Below are positions 25,306-33,394 of a DNA stretch of 64,000 nt, one piece after another. Below the pieces are notes generated by a model. The model did no database searches and was not told the DNA's origin. It was given only the letters and a program-made list of their open reading frames with translations. This stretch comes from Marinobacter changyiensis (lineage in GTDB: Bacteria > Pseudomonadota > Gammaproteobacteria > Pseudomonadales > Oleiphilaceae), in assembly GCF_009193265.1 (NCBI RefSeq), contig NZ_VZZZ01000001.1, positions 124,001 through 188,000 on the forward strand, in the 5' to 3' direction. The position numbers and the translations under genes are program-made. Position 1 is the stretch's first letter, and the number at the start of each line of letters is the position of its first letter.

Positions 25306-27183
25306 TTGATGAGATTCTTCCCGGTCCTGACGGACCAACGTTTTTTAACGACTTTTGTTCTGGCCTTCGTCTGGCTACTGCTGGTGCGAGCGGGTTTTAT
25401 ATTGCAGAGCGGTGTCTGGCCAAGCCTGCCGGGCACAGTTGGGGGCGATCTCGCCGGGGCGTTCATTCTCGCCGTTCTGCTCACCCTGGCCAGTGGCCTG
25501 CCGCGGACAGCGCTTGTGGTGCTGCTGGGCTGCGCCGCCTATGTGGCTGGCATGCATCTCACCGTACACGGTACTTTGTTTCAACTGACGTTTGCCGGTA
25601 AGAGCCTGAATCCGACGTTCATCACCGGCAGTCTCCTGAACGTCTATCTGGTACTGCTACCCTTCTATATTTTCTTCGCATGGGTGCTGCACCGTGCGCA
25701 TCGAAAGCTGGTTCCGGAACCTCCCCGGGACTCTGCGGGATTAGTGGGTGCCGCCGTCGCCGTCGTGGTTGTTTACTCTCTCTCTTTTCCCAGCCTGACC
25801 ACACCGGCCAATAACGTGGTAGCCAGCGTCTTTTCCCAGATTCCCGGAGCGGTTCTGAACCCGCTTGGTATTGCCATTGGCGATGGAGCGCTGGAAAGTG
25901 ATGAAAAACTTGAACAAAAGACAAACTTTTTCCACCAACAGATCACTTCCCGCCCCACAGACAATCATCCCAATGTGCTGTTAATCATGATTGAAGGGCT
26001 TTCTGGCGGGTACTTTCCGGAAGTCAGTCGATACCACGACCTGGAACCAACAGTAACCCTAGAAGACCTGGAAAAAACTCTGAAAAACAAAGGCTTCAGA
26101 ATTTACCGCAACTCGCTGAGTATGGAGCGGCAGACCGATCGGGGCACTTACTCAATCATCTGTGGGCGCTATCCGGATTTCCGACGCCCGTCCGACAAAA
26201 TGGATAACGTGGCCGAAGGGCGCACAACACCAGACTGCCTGCCGGGCAAGCTCCGGGATAACGGTTATCACACGGCCTATTGGCAGGCTGCCCCCATCGA
26301 GTTCATGCAGAAAGACAAGTTCATGCCCAAAGCGGGCTTCATTGATGTAACCGGCGCTGAGGAATTTGATAATCAGGAAGTCATTGAAGGCTGGGGGCCG
26401 CCCGATCCCCAATACTTCCGGAACGTCACTGAGCGTCTGATTGACCTGAATCAACGGACCTCTCCCTGGTTCGTCACGCTGCTCAACGTAGGTACCCATC
26501 ATCCCTTTAATATCGGAGAGGAAGCCGAGAAGGAACTGGAATCCGGGACCTACTTCGCAAACCCGGAAGACGAGAGCTTGATAAAGCCCCAGGAGGCCCG
26601 CAGCCAGGCAATGAAAGTCATGGGGAAGTCTCTCGGGAAGTTTCTGGAAGAGCTTGAAGCCAACGGTGTTCTTGATAACACCCTGGTGATACTGACGTCC
26701 GATGAATCCGGCGGGTTTGTTCGTGAAGACCACGAAACCATGCCTCTGAACAACAATGTTGGTGTACTGGCCATTCGCCCCCCGGATCCGGACAATCTCT
26801 CCCGTTATGCCAGCGAAAACGCCATTACAGCACAGTTTGATGTTCCTTTAACCATCTTGGATGCAGCCGGTTACGGAGACCAGGCGGGTGACATGATTGG
26901 CCGCAGCCTGCTGGTTAACAACGACCCCGAGCGCCGGGATATTATGTTGGCGGATACCTATACCGGCCTCAAGTACTTTCTTCGAGAAACCGGACAACTG
27001 CTCACGTGCACCGAATTGATGACAACCTGCACATCGTGGGCCTTCGATCCCGACCGGGTATTCGGGTCTTTCAGGGAGACCGATGAGCCGCCGTTTCTTG
27101 AGCTGGAAGAACGTCTCGCGCTGTTCGAGAATGCGACGAATCAGGACCCTGTAGACGAAAACATAACATCACAATCCCCGTAG
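25306..27183 (+). CDS. LTA synthase-like membrane sulfatase/phosphoglycerol transferase
   Basis: 625 aa. Five N-terminal transmembrane helices (to ~160), then a periplasmic alkaline-phosphatase-fold domain: NVLLIMIEGLSGGYFP, ERQTDRGTYSIICGRYP with the nucleophile Thr in RGTYS, FVTLLNVGTHHPFN and VILTSDESGGFVREDHE. This is the LtaS/OpgB-type architecture, transferring phosphoglycerol or phosphoethanolamine to periplasmic glycans or lipids. In a Gram-negative host, glucan or lipid A decoration is more likely than LTA synthesis. The usual LTA-synthase DDH site is shifted, so substrate is open. Confidence 0.8.
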   Translation: MMRFFPVLTDQRFLTTFVLAFVWLLLVRAGFILQSGVWPSLPGTVGGDLAGAFILAVLLTLASGLPRTALVVLLGCAAYVAGMHLTVHGTLFQLTFAGKSLNPTFITGSLLNVYLVLLPFYIFFAWVLHRAHRKLVPEPPRDSAGLVGAAVAVVVVYSLSFPSLTTPANNVVASVFSQIPGAVLNPLGIAIGDGALESDEKLEQKTNFFHQQITSRPTDNHPNVLLIMIEGLSGGYFPEVSRYHDLEPTVTLEDLEKTLKNKGFRIYRNSLSMERQTDRGTYSIICGRYPDFRRPSDKMDNVAEGRTTPDCLPGKLRDNGYHTAYWQAAPIEFMQKDKFMPKAGFIDVTGAEEFDNQEVIEGWGPPDPQYFRNVTERLIDLNQRTSPWFVTLLNVGTHHPFNIGEEAEKELESGTYFANPEDESLIKPQEARSQAMKVMGKSLGKFLEELEANGVLDNTLVILTSDESGGFVREDHETMPLNNNVGVLAIRPPDPDNLSRYASENAITAQFDVPLTILDAAGYGDQAGDMIGRSLLVNNDPERRDIMLADTYTGLKYFLRETGQLLTCTELMTTCTSWAFDPDRVFGSFRETDEPPFLELEERLALFENATNQDPVDENITSQSP

Positions 27184-27364
27184 CCGGCTCCTGTTCTTCA
27201 CCGGTCTTGCCCTGGCAGCACTGCTTGTCATCCTGCAACAAGCAGGTATGACCTGGATTGCGGCCTCAGCCGGGCATCGCGAATACCGTATCGCCCTGTC
27301 TGCAATGTGGGCCATTGCCCGACAGGTCGGGCGCTTGGTCACTCTGCGCAACTGGTTGCGCTAG
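27182..27364 (+). pseudogene. Unanchored hydrophobic reading frame
   Basis: A frame overlapping the sulfatase stop by 2 bp encodes LLFFTGLALAALLVILQQAG and a basic tail ending RNWLR. No start codon precedes the helix (first ATG at 27248). It may be a remnant of a small membrane protein. Confidence 0.25.
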
Positions 27365-27509
27365 AAAAAGCTGTCGAGAAGGCAAGGATGCCAAGACCCG
27401 ATGCCAGTTCCTGGTGGAACTGGCGTGGCGGCCCTCCGACCCAGGCGGACAAGATCAACGTCAATGTGACAGCGACAAAGTAAGCAACGATCAAAAAGAG
27501 CGGTTTCAT
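27339..27509 (-). pseudogene. Ferric reductase-like protein N-terminal fragment
   Basis: From the ATG at 27509: MKPLFLIVAYFVAVTLTLI, then WVGGPPRQFHQELASGLGI, LAFSTAF. This is the beginning of ferric-reductase-like transmembrane proteins, after which the sequence diverges and stops at 27339. The remaining helices, FAD and NAD domains are absent. Confidence 0.55.
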
Positions 27510-27588
27510 CTGTCTAGCCTGTTTCACTTCCTCTGACCATGCAATCTAGTCTTCCCCAGAACCCATGGACGAGGAGATCCATTATCCT

Positions 27589-27640
27589 CACTGGCCTGCA
27601 AAGTCCGGGTCATGCCCAAAGCGCGACCTGCTTTGACTGG
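27589..27640 (-). pseudogene. Fragment of an XRE regulator gene 3' end
   Basis: GCAAAGTCCGGGTCATGCCC and the adjoining bases match 48718-48765, the 3' part of the XRE antitoxin-like gene. The surrounding 27510-27780 has no other recognisable content. Confidence 0.5.
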
Positions 27641-27783
27641 CTCACGACCATTTGCTGTTCTGTAAAACACGACGTTAACTGCCTTCCTTGTCATAGGATC
27701 CCTTCCCTGGCGAGAGGCAGTTGGGTCTCGGAGCGCTAGCGCACCGACTGACCAACTCCCTCAGCGTAGATTAGGAGCACGTT

Positions 27784-27802
27784 CAGACAGGACGTTTTGT
27801 CC
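27784..27802 (+). promoter_or_regulatory. Conserved leader with GGAC/GTCC hairpin
   Basis: CAGACAGGACGTTTTGTCC upstream of the 27834 gene is repeated almost identically at 61318-61337 upstream of its paralogue. The two leaders otherwise differ, so this box is probably functional (promoter, operator or 5' RNA hairpin). Confidence 0.5.
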
Positions 27803-27833
27803 GCCTGCCCCACCCGATTCGACGGAGAATCCT

Positions 27834-28130
27834 ATGAAAAAGCTACGTTCACTCGCGTTTTATGCATTGGTCACACCATCCATAACCCTGGGTTCAGGTG
27901 CTTTGGTCGCCGAAGAAGACAGGAGTGGGGATAGAGATGTGGGAGAGCAGAGCATGGGCCACGATGCTGATCCCGAAACACAGAGCTCTCAGCAAGACAA
28001 GGAGGTTATCAAGTCCAAATACAATACTTCCGGGCAAACTGACGAGAAAACGGGCAACCAGGCTGGTAAGCAGAATAAGGGCCATAAGGAATCTTCGCCG
28101 GATAACGGCGAGCGACCTGATCAGGACTGA
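27834..28130 (+). CDS. Small secreted acidic protein, paralogue of 61369-61665
   Basis: 98 aa. MKKLRSLAFYALVTPSITLG starts a signal peptide; the mature part is hydrophilic, Asp/Glu/Gln/Lys-rich and likely disordered (GHDADPETQSSQQDKEV). The paralogue at 61369 shares the signal sequence, SKYN and the acidic tail. Both are followed by a fragment of a PRC-barrel gene, so gene pair and leader were duplicated together. Function unknown. Confidence 0.65.
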   Translation: MKKLRSLAFYALVTPSITLGSGALVAEEDRSGDRDVGEQSMGHDADPETQSSQQDKEVIKSKYNTSGQTDEKTGNQAGKQNKGHKESSPDNGERPDQD

Positions 28131-28293
28131 TTTAAAAACCAGTGGTGACGAAGGTGTAGGTGAGATCGGTGACCTGATGATTGACCGGAATGCTGTAAAG
28201 TTGTCAGGCAATCCCGATGATCGGGACCTGCGGGTCGATATGACTCGTGATGATCTGCAATCTGCGCCGAGTTATGAAAAACTGGATGATTGA
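28115..28293 (+). pseudogene. PRC-barrel protein remnant
   Basis: In the +1 frame overlapping the previous gene's end: SDLIRTDLKTSGDEGVGEI, GDLMIDRNAVKLSG, RVDMTRDDLQSAPSYEKLDD, stop. The VGEIGDLMID and late DLQSAPSYE are typical of PRC-barrel domains. There is no start or N-terminal region. A shorter remnant is at 61668-61720. The next 150 bp (28294-28444) hold no clear gene. Confidence 0.55.
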
Positions 28294-28444
28294 TTCGAAC
28301 ATAATTCGAATCAAGTGTATGGCGTCAGACTCCAGAAACCATCGGAGGTCCTGGACGGGCACCCCGAGATTCTGGATCTGATGGCTACGAATCTGACCGA
28401 TACCTCAGCATCTGCCATAGGCGTCAAGCCGAAGACCTTACTCA

Positions 28445-28606
28445 TTAGTTACTTTTCAGGTTAATCTGCTTTGACCCTGCAGAGGCGAATTGCCCACTTT
28501 TACCTTTGACTACATAATCAACAGATCCGCCGGACTTCAAAAAAACAGCCGTCTGCTCCTCAATCTTGGCAGTCGTTAATGTCGCTTTTACGGGTTTCTT
28601 GCTCAT
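28445..28606 (-). CDS. Small basic conserved protein
   Basis: 53 aa from the ATG at 28606, with GGGGAA 7 nt upstream. MSKKPVKATLTTAKIEEQTA, FLKSGGSVDYVVKGKSGQ and a Lys/Asn end. Small proteins of this pattern (EEQTAxFLxxGGxIxxVxxGxSGQ) are common in Pseudomonas-like genomes and lack an assigned function. Whether it is still expressed amid the debris is unclear. Confidence 0.6.
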   Translation of the reverse strand: MSKKPVKATLTTAKIEEQTAVFLKSGGSVDYVVKGKSGQFASAGSKQINLKSN

Positions 28607-28740
28607 CATATTCCCCAAGTTAAATCCTGGCTTATTCGCCAACTTCAATCGGCCAGTGTAGCTTAAATAGGGAAAAATTGTTGGAAATAGTGATTGAATA
28701 AGATTTTCACTATTAGAAACAACGGGCACAATTACCCTGA

Positions 28741-28908
28741 GAGGTTTATTTTCCAAAGGTCATCCCCAAAGCGCGCCCCGATTTCATTGCGAATGCTGAA
28801 TCCGGCTCACTGGGGACCGGGAAAATCCGAAGCTTTAGCGCTGATGAATTCGCCACTTACCTTTCCGGGCGCGCCGAGCGAATCCCCCGCAAAAAACAGA
28901 ACACCTGA
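28741..28908 (+). pseudogene. C-terminal coding fragment, unknown
   Basis: Frame after an upstream stop: VYFPKVIPKARPDFIANAES, GSLGTGKIRSFSADEFATYL, SGRAERIPRKKQNT, stop. It has good coding character but no start. The DNA just past it (28908-28960, GAAGCCGATGACACCATGG) recurs at 35206-35256. Confidence 0.35.
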
Positions 28909-29056
28909 AGCCGATGACACCATGGAAGGTAGAGTTCACTGACAGCGCATTGGCTGATCTGGACAACAAATGGATCCTGGAGCTCACCTTTGACCACGCA
29001 AATGCAGATTTATTAGGTTCAAGTCAGAAACGCCAGGCGCCCTCCGGACCTCGAAA

Positions 29057-29150
29057 TAGATCCCGGTTTTCCCGCAAACTGGCTCGCGCGTGTTACTACG
29101 TGATGCGCGTTCAGGTGCCCTTTCAGGCGGAACGCCTGCTTGGTTAAAAC
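29057..29150 (+). pseudogene. IS110 transposase C-terminal relic
   Basis: KLARACYYVMRVQVPFQAER, LLG, stop is a diverged copy of the last residues of the transposase at 63910-63981 (KMARACYYVMRDQVPFDQTK, LFA). Only the right end survives. Confidence 0.75.
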
Positions 29151-29258
29151 TACGAGTACGTTGACAGATAGGGTGCCAAGAATAAAAATAAAAAAGAGGA
29201 TAATCTTAATGTATGGCCAGATAGAACATCAGCTGGATATGCAACGAGGGAAACCAAT

Positions 29259-29693
29259 ATGAGCGCGCAAGACGAGGTTCGTAAAGCATCAAAAGATTTC
29301 TACGCGGCACTGAATCGCATGGCGAATGGGGATGCCAGTTCCTTGTCAGACATCTGGTCGCATGGAGCGGAGGTGACGGCCCTGCACCCGATTGGCGGTC
29401 GGCACGTCGGCTGGGATGCGATCAGGGAATCGTTTGAGCAAGTATCCCAACTCGCTTCAGGCGGGAATATTGAGCTGCACGATCAACTGATCCAGGTTGC
29501 TGGGGAAGTGGCCTATGAAGTAGGTGTCGAGCGGGGAGAGCTTACGATGGGAGGGCATCAAACCAGCATCGATCATCGCGTCACGAACCTCTATCAGCGA
29601 GAAGCCGGAACGTGGAAGATGATTCATCATCACACGGATACTTCTCCAGCGATGCTGGAGGTTCTCAGCCGATTGCAAGCCGAGCAATCTTGA
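29259..29693 (+). CDS. SnoaL/NTF2-like protein
   Basis: 144 aa. An NTF2-fold cone: KDFYAALNRMANGDASSLSDIWSH, VTALHPIGGRHVGWDAIRESFEQV, and the late strand WKMIHHHTDTSPAMLEVLS. The LHPIGGRHVGWDAI turn and WKMIHHHTD are typical of the SnoaL_3/DUF4440-like group that forms dimers with small-molecule pockets. No activity can be deduced. It is monocistronic and follows the IS110 relic. Confidence 0.75.
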   Translation: MSAQDEVRKASKDFYAALNRMANGDASSLSDIWSHGAEVTALHPIGGRHVGWDAIRESFEQVSQLASGGNIELHDQLIQVAGEVAYEVGVERGELTMGGHQTSIDHRVTNLYQREAGTWKMIHHHTDTSPAMLEVLSRLQAEQS

Positions 29694-29742
29694 GCAGGCA
29701 AGCGGAAAACCAGATCTATTTTTCAGACGCGGCGGGCCGAAT

Positions 29743-29937
29743 TGATCAAACCGGCAGTTCGGTGATTTCTCCAGCCAGACAGTCTTCATTCACCTCCAGT
29801 CGCCCTACCGTGATTGGCAGAGTGAACCGACGGGGTCCGGCGCCACCGGCGTGAAGGATCACGTCCGAGCCTTTCAATACCTCCAGGGCTTCGGGGCGCG
29901 TTTTGCTGTGGGTGTCTGCGATGACGCCTATTTTCAT
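29743..29937 (-). pseudogene. YfcE-like phosphodiesterase remnant with in-frame internal deletion
   Basis: On the minus strand: MKIGVIADTHSKTRPEALEV, LKGSDVILHAG joined to GAGPRRFTLPITVGRLEVNE. The intact gene at 32237-32692 has 151 codons; here ~88 central codons, including most metal ligands, are missing although the frame stays open. The junction lies at ACCGGCG. Confidence 0.85.
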
Positions 29938-29940
29938 GTT

Positions 29941-30723
29941 TCAGCCCTGCCAATAAGCCCTACTGCGCTCATCCATCGGAAAGAAATGCTCGATCCGCAA
30001 GTTCTGCGCGGTCACATCCAGGGGCGTGCCGATGGTTGCGATGGTGGAAAAGATTCTGAGCTGCCGCTCCCCCAAGTTCAGGGTAAACGGAATCGCCGGG
30101 TAGTCCAGGTGTTCCACCAGGTGGCTTTTCCAGTTTTGCGGCACGCCGGGCACCGTCAGTGCCTGTTCCAGCAATCGGTTGGGTTGATCCCGAAAGGGGC
30201 CGGCAAGATGCTCATGGTAGACACGTTGCAGCATGTGGCAGGAGATGCTCTCCCAATCGCCCACGAACGGTTTCATGCCATGGTCATCCAGCAGCGACAG
30301 CAGAAAGTTTGGCCGGGCCGGAAACCGAGCGCCCAGCGCCACCATTCTTGCTATCATCGCCTGCATGGCCTGGTTGGCCATCACCAGATAATACTCGTGA
30401 TCGAACACCACCGCCGGGTACGGCAGGTGCCCCTGCAACAGGTGCTCAAGCGCCTCCCTGATCATGGCCATGCCGGGCGCGCTCAAATCCTGGTCGGAGT
30501 AGACCTGGCTGTAACCCGCCGCCGACAGCAGGCGATTGGTTCCGGCCAGGTCCGCTTGCAGCATCTGCGCTAAATGCAGAACCATGCCTTTGCTGGGCTG
30601 GCTGCGGCCGGTTTCCAGAAAGCTGATGTGTTTTGAGGACACCTCGCACGCAAGGGCGAAATCCATCTGGCTCAGGCGCTTACCCTGCCGCATTTCTCTG
30701 AACAGCGTACCGAAGGCGCTCAT
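29941..30723 (-). CDS. XRE-family regulator with MmyB-like ligand domain
   Basis: 260 aa from the ATG at 30723, which has AGGAAG 5 nt upstream. HTH: FGTLFREMRQGKRLSQMDFALACEVSSKHISFLETGRSQPS. The C-terminal domain carries the MmyB signature (AVVFDHEYYLVMANQAM, GMKPFVGDWESISCHMLQRV, LVEHLDYPAIPFTLNLGERQLRIFSTIATIGTPLDVTAQNLRIEHFFPMDE). MmyB-type regulators bind fatty-acid-like ligands. It is divergent from the membrane protein at 30876 and probably regulates it. Confidence 0.85.
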   Translation of the reverse strand: MSAFGTLFREMRQGKRLSQMDFALACEVSSKHISFLETGRSQPSKGMVLHLAQMLQADLAGTNRLLSAAGYSQVYSDQDLSAPGMAMIREALEHLLQGHLPYPAVVFDHEYYLVMANQAMQAMIARMVALGARFPARPNFLLSLLDDHGMKPFVGDWESISCHMLQRVYHEHLAGPFRDQPNRLLEQALTVPGVPQNWKSHLVEHLDYPAIPFTLNLGERQLRIFSTIATIGTPLDVTAQNLRIEHFFPMDERSRAYWQG

Positions 30724-30875
30724 TGGGCTTCCTGTCAATTTCGAGTGTTCAGCCATTATCGTAGCCGAGGGTAGGCTGTGCACCATTACCTCACAGGTAA
30801 TTGAGCCAATCACCGCCCGGGTAGAAGCTTTGTAGCGTAGTCCAACACATTGCGAAACCCGATTGAGGTGATCCC

Positions 30876-31283
30876 ATGAAAAACCTAATCCGTCGATTCA
30901 GTGTGAAGCAAATCTTCCTGAGCGATGTCTTCCTCTCCGCGCCCCTGGCATTGGTTCTGATTCTGGCCGCTGAGCCGATTGCCCAGTGGGCGGGGGGCCC
31001 CGGCGCGACGTTTTACCTGGTGGTTGGCATTATAATGCTGCTCTGGTGCGTGGATATGGCCGCCCTGACCCTCAATGAACGGTGGCAGGAGAAATACCTG
31101 AGCCTGATGATTGCGGCCGATGTAACCTGGAGCCTGCTGTCTTTTGCCCTGATGGTGTGGTTTGCAGCGAGCCTGCAGCCCCTGGGATGGGTTCTGTTCG
31201 CCCTGAACGTGCTGGTTCCGCTGGACATGGCGTGGATGAAGCGGGTTGCTGGCAGCAAGGCTTTTGAGCCTGAGTTCAGCTAA
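30876..31283 (+). CDS. Four-helix membrane protein divergent from the MmyB-like regulator
   Basis: 135 aa with four transmembrane helices (VFLSAPLALVLILAAEPIA, TFYLVVGIIMLLWCVDMAAL, YLSLMIAADVTWSLLSFALMVW, GWVLFALNVLVPLDMAWM). Short basic N-terminus. A divergent arrangement with an MmyB-type regulator is common for dehydrogenases and small membrane proteins. The 150-bp intergenic region should carry the shared control. Function unknown. A strong hairpin (31296-31324) follows. Confidence 0.65.
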   Translation: MKNLIRRFSVKQIFLSDVFLSAPLALVLILAAEPIAQWAGGPGATFYLVVGIIMLLWCVDMAALTLNERWQEKYLSLMIAADVTWSLLSFALMVWFAASLQPLGWVLFALNVLVPLDMAWMKRVAGSKAFEPEFS

Positions 31284-31295
31284 TCATTGAAGCAC

Positions 31296-31324
31296 CGGGT
31301 AGCGGCAGCTTATGCCGCTACCCG
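31296..31324. terminator. 12-bp hairpin between convergent genes
   Basis: CGGGTAGCGGCA and TGCCGCTACCCG are perfect complements around GCTTA. No T run. A second stem (CCCGCTTC/GAAGCGGG, 31345-31368) follows and carries a dispersed-repeat core (CCCCGGTTTTC). Together they separate convergent genes. Confidence 0.65.
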
Positions 31325-31392
31325 AGAGAGCTGCCCCGGTTTTCCCGCTTCATTACGAAGAAGCGGGATACCTGATTTTGATGTGTAGTAAT

Positions 31393-31809
31393 TCAGAAAA
31401 ACAGCGCCGGAGAAACGCCAAACCGCTTGCAGAGGGCTTCAATATGTTTGCGTGTCAGCTTTTTGCCATCGACACCGTTGAGAATCTTGCTCACGTTGCC
31501 CTTTGAACCCAGCTCTGGCAGATCAGCAACCCCAAGACCATGTTGAGCCATCAGGGTTTTAAGCGCAGCAATACCCCGGTCTGTTCCCGCAACCGCGGCA
31601 TTAAAATCAGAAAACTCTTCAGCGTGGTCCTCCCAGCGCTCAATACTGACCGCCAGAATCTCAATTAACGGTTTATTGGCGTCATAGTCGTCCACTAACT
31701 GATCCATTAACTCCAGCGCTCGTTCATAGTCATCCGGCGTCTCTATATGAGCCAGGAAAGGTAATTGGGCCAACGCATCTCTGATCTGATCAACGGCAGG
31801 CGATATCAT
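31393..31809 (-). CDS. higA: HigA-type antitoxin
   Basis: 138 aa. An N-terminal extension of ~75 residues (COG5499 type) precedes the XRE HTH: GIAALKTLMAQHGLGVADLPELGSKGNVSKILNGVDGKKLTRKHIEALCKRFGVSPALFF. It begins 5 bp after the higB stop, giving the toxin-first order of higBA. It should neutralise HigB and repress the operon through the GGAAACC repeats upstream. Confidence 0.85.
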   Translation of the reverse strand: MISPAVDQIRDALAQLPFLAHIETPDDYERALELMDQLVDDYDANKPLIEILAVSIERWEDHAEEFSDFNAAVAGTDRGIAALKTLMAQHGLGVADLPELGSKGNVSKILNGVDGKKLTRKHIEALCKRFGVSPALFF

Positions 31810-31814
31810 AGGCC

Positions 31815-32126
31815 TTACTCCCGATTGCGACGGTATTTTTCAGTCAGCCGGTCATACTCGGCATGGCTGCATATATGTTTCACGTACATACGATTGTCAC
31901 GGAATTCGATGAAGGCGATCAGCCTTAAGTTGTTTCCACCAATATCGACAACCCACCATTTGTCTCTGTACTTGAAATTGTCCAGAGACGGAAACACCCG
32001 GCGAAGCTCTTCCGGCGTATCGAACTTGCCATTCCGCAGCGTCATGTAAGTACTGACCAGCGCCGCTCTGTCGTTGGGAAACTTTTTGGCTGCATCGTTG
32101 AAGGGCTTCCTTGAAATTACGTGCAC
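31815..32126 (-). CDS. higB: HigB-type mRNA interferase toxin
   Basis: 103 aa from the GTG at 32126, 5 nt after AGGAT; the longer ATG start at 32240 would run through the operator repeats. Motifs: HVISRKPFNDAAKKFPNDRAAL, LRRVFPSLDNFKYRDKWWVVDIGGNNLRLIAFIEF, MYVKHICSHAEYDRLTEKYR, the HigB/RelE-like fold with conserved Lys, Arg and the final His/Tyr. It cleaves ribosome-bound mRNA. It looks intact. Confidence 0.88.
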   Translation of the reverse strand: MHVISRKPFNDAAKKFPNDRAALVSTYMTLRNGKFDTPEELRRVFPSLDNFKYRDKWWVVDIGGNNLRLIAFIEFRDNRMYVKHICSHAEYDRLTEKYRRNRE

Positions 32127-32148
32127 AAAACATCCTTGTTTCTTTTTT

Positions 32149-32220
32149 GGAAACCATAACACAGGGTTTCCGAAATGGAAACCAATCATCAGGCTGCACG
32201 TCAGCCTGCGATTGGAAACC
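32149..32220. promoter_or_regulatory. Candidate HigA operator: four GGAAACC heptamers
   Basis: GGAAACC occurs at 32149, 32177 and 32214, and its complement GGTTTCC at 32165. 32165-32183 is a perfect inverted repeat (GGTTTCC-GAAAT-GGAAACC). All lie within 95 bp upstream of the higB GTG, where HigA-type autorepressors bind. Confidence 0.6.
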
Positions 32221-32236
32221 CGGCGGCTGGAATCAA

Positions 32237-32692
32237 TCAAACCGTCAGTTCGATGATTTCACCAGCCACACGGTCTTCGGTCACATTCAGCCGCCCTGCC
32301 GTGATTGGCAGCGTAAAACGCCGGGGCCCGGCGCCACCAGGATTGAAATAAAGCACGTCGCCGATCCACTCGTTACGGGGTTTGTGGGAATGGCCTGCGA
32401 TCACCACGCGGTAACGTCCTTTGGGATTGATGTCGAGGGTTTTGACGTCGTGCAGCAGGTAGAAAGCGTGGCCGAGGAATTCCAACTCCTGAACATCGGG
32501 AAGATTCGCTGCACGGCCTGTTTTATCGATATTACCGCGAATCGCAACCACGGGCGCGATCGCCTCCAGCGCGTCCAGAACCTCGTCCCGCCCGACGTCC
32601 CCGGCGTGAAGGATCAAGTCCGAGCCTTTCAATACCTCCAGGGCTTCGGGACGCATTTTACTGTGGGTGTCTGCAATGACGCCGATTTGCAT
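32237..32692 (-). CDS. MJ0936/YfcE-family metallophosphoesterase
   Basis: 151 aa. MQIGVIADTHSKMRPEAL (D-x-H), HAGDVGRDEVLDAL, VAIRGNIDK, VVIAGHSHKP and YFNPGGAGPRRF give the five calcineurin-like metal motifs (GNxD here as GNID). Small members hydrolyse phosphodiesters such as bis-pNPP; physiological substrate unknown. It is followed by an FKBP gene 42 bp upstream on the same strand. At least three broken copies exist in this window. Confidence 0.88.
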   Translation of the reverse strand: MQIGVIADTHSKMRPEALEVLKGSDLILHAGDVGRDEVLDALEAIAPVVAIRGNIDKTGRAANLPDVQELEFLGHAFYLLHDVKTLDINPKGRYRVVIAGHSHKPRNEWIGDVLYFNPGGAGPRRFTLPITAGRLNVTEDRVAGEIIELTV

Positions 32693-32734
32693 GTTTCATG
32701 CCTTATATCGCTTTTATGTCGTGAAGATAATCCT

Positions 32735-33214
32735 TCAGTGATGTCCACCCGGCCCATGCGCGTGGCCGTGCGCTATCTCCTCCGGATTGGCAGCACGTAC
32801 CTCGATAATTTCGATATCGAAGGTCAGGGTTTTACCGGCCATCGGATGGTTGGTGTCGACATCGGCAAACTTGAGGCCGACCTTGGCTATGAGCACATGG
32901 CGCGGGCCCTGCTCGGTTTTCACCTGGGCGATCATGCCCGGCTTCCAGCGTTTAGCACCGGTCAGATGCTTGACCGGCACGCGCTGCATGGCATCGGCCT
33001 TGCGCGGACCGTAGGCTTTGTCCGGAGCCACGGTGACACTGAAGTTTTCGCCAGCCTCGCGACCTTCCAGCGCTTCTTCCAGGCCCCGGATAATGCCGCC
33101 GTGGCCATGCAGATAGGCGTTCGGCTCGCTGCCACGGGAGTTTTCAACAACGTTGCCCTGTTCATCACTGACACTGTAGTGAAACAAGACCACCTGATTC
33201 TTTTCGATTGGCAT
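32735..33214 (-). CDS. SlyD-like FKBP peptidyl-prolyl isomerase, copy 1
   Basis: 159 aa. PIEKNQVVLFHYSVSDEQGNVVENS starts the FKBP core; GGIIRGLEEALEGREAGENFSVTVAPDKAYG is the flap and IF-domain entry; the core closes with VDTNHPMAGKTLTFDIEIIEVRAA. The tail is His-rich (HGHAHGPGGHH) as in metal-binding SlyD. It acts as a chaperone/isomerase and nickel binder in known relatives. A near-identical copy is at 39268-39747, and 3' scraps are at 52936 and 61930. Confidence 0.9.
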   Translation of the reverse strand: MPIEKNQVVLFHYSVSDEQGNVVENSRGSEPNAYLHGHGGIIRGLEEALEGREAGENFSVTVAPDKAYGPRKADAMQRVPVKHLTGAKRWKPGMIAQVKTEQGPRHVLIAKVGLKFADVDTNHPMAGKTLTFDIEIIEVRAANPEEIAHGHAHGPGGHH

Positions 33215-33310
33215 AGGGTTCTCTGAGATGGGTCAAGGTAGGCCATTATAACCAGACGCGGCGTTGACTCCAGCCGTTGCAGTCGACTGGCGCTCCTGAT
33301 GACAACTGTG

Positions 33311-33352
33311 CAAAACCGGGACACCTGGAAAATAGATCTGTCCCAATTTTCG
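33311..33352. repeat. Paired dispersed repeat (inverted A and B arms)
   Basis: CAAAACCGGGACACC (inverted arm A core) and AATAGATCTGTCCCAATTTT (arm B) stand head to head; AAAACCGGGAC and GTCCCAATTTT can pair. This is the most complete hairpin-type copy in the window. Confidence 0.65.
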
Positions 33353-33394
33353 AAAGGAGCGTCCGGGACGGGTGTCCCCGCCCCGGACTGGCTC

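Noticed and set aside
31296..31368. Riboswitch between the membrane protein and higA
   Set aside because: Only two simple stems between convergent genes, one formed by a repeat core; no known riboswitch motif.
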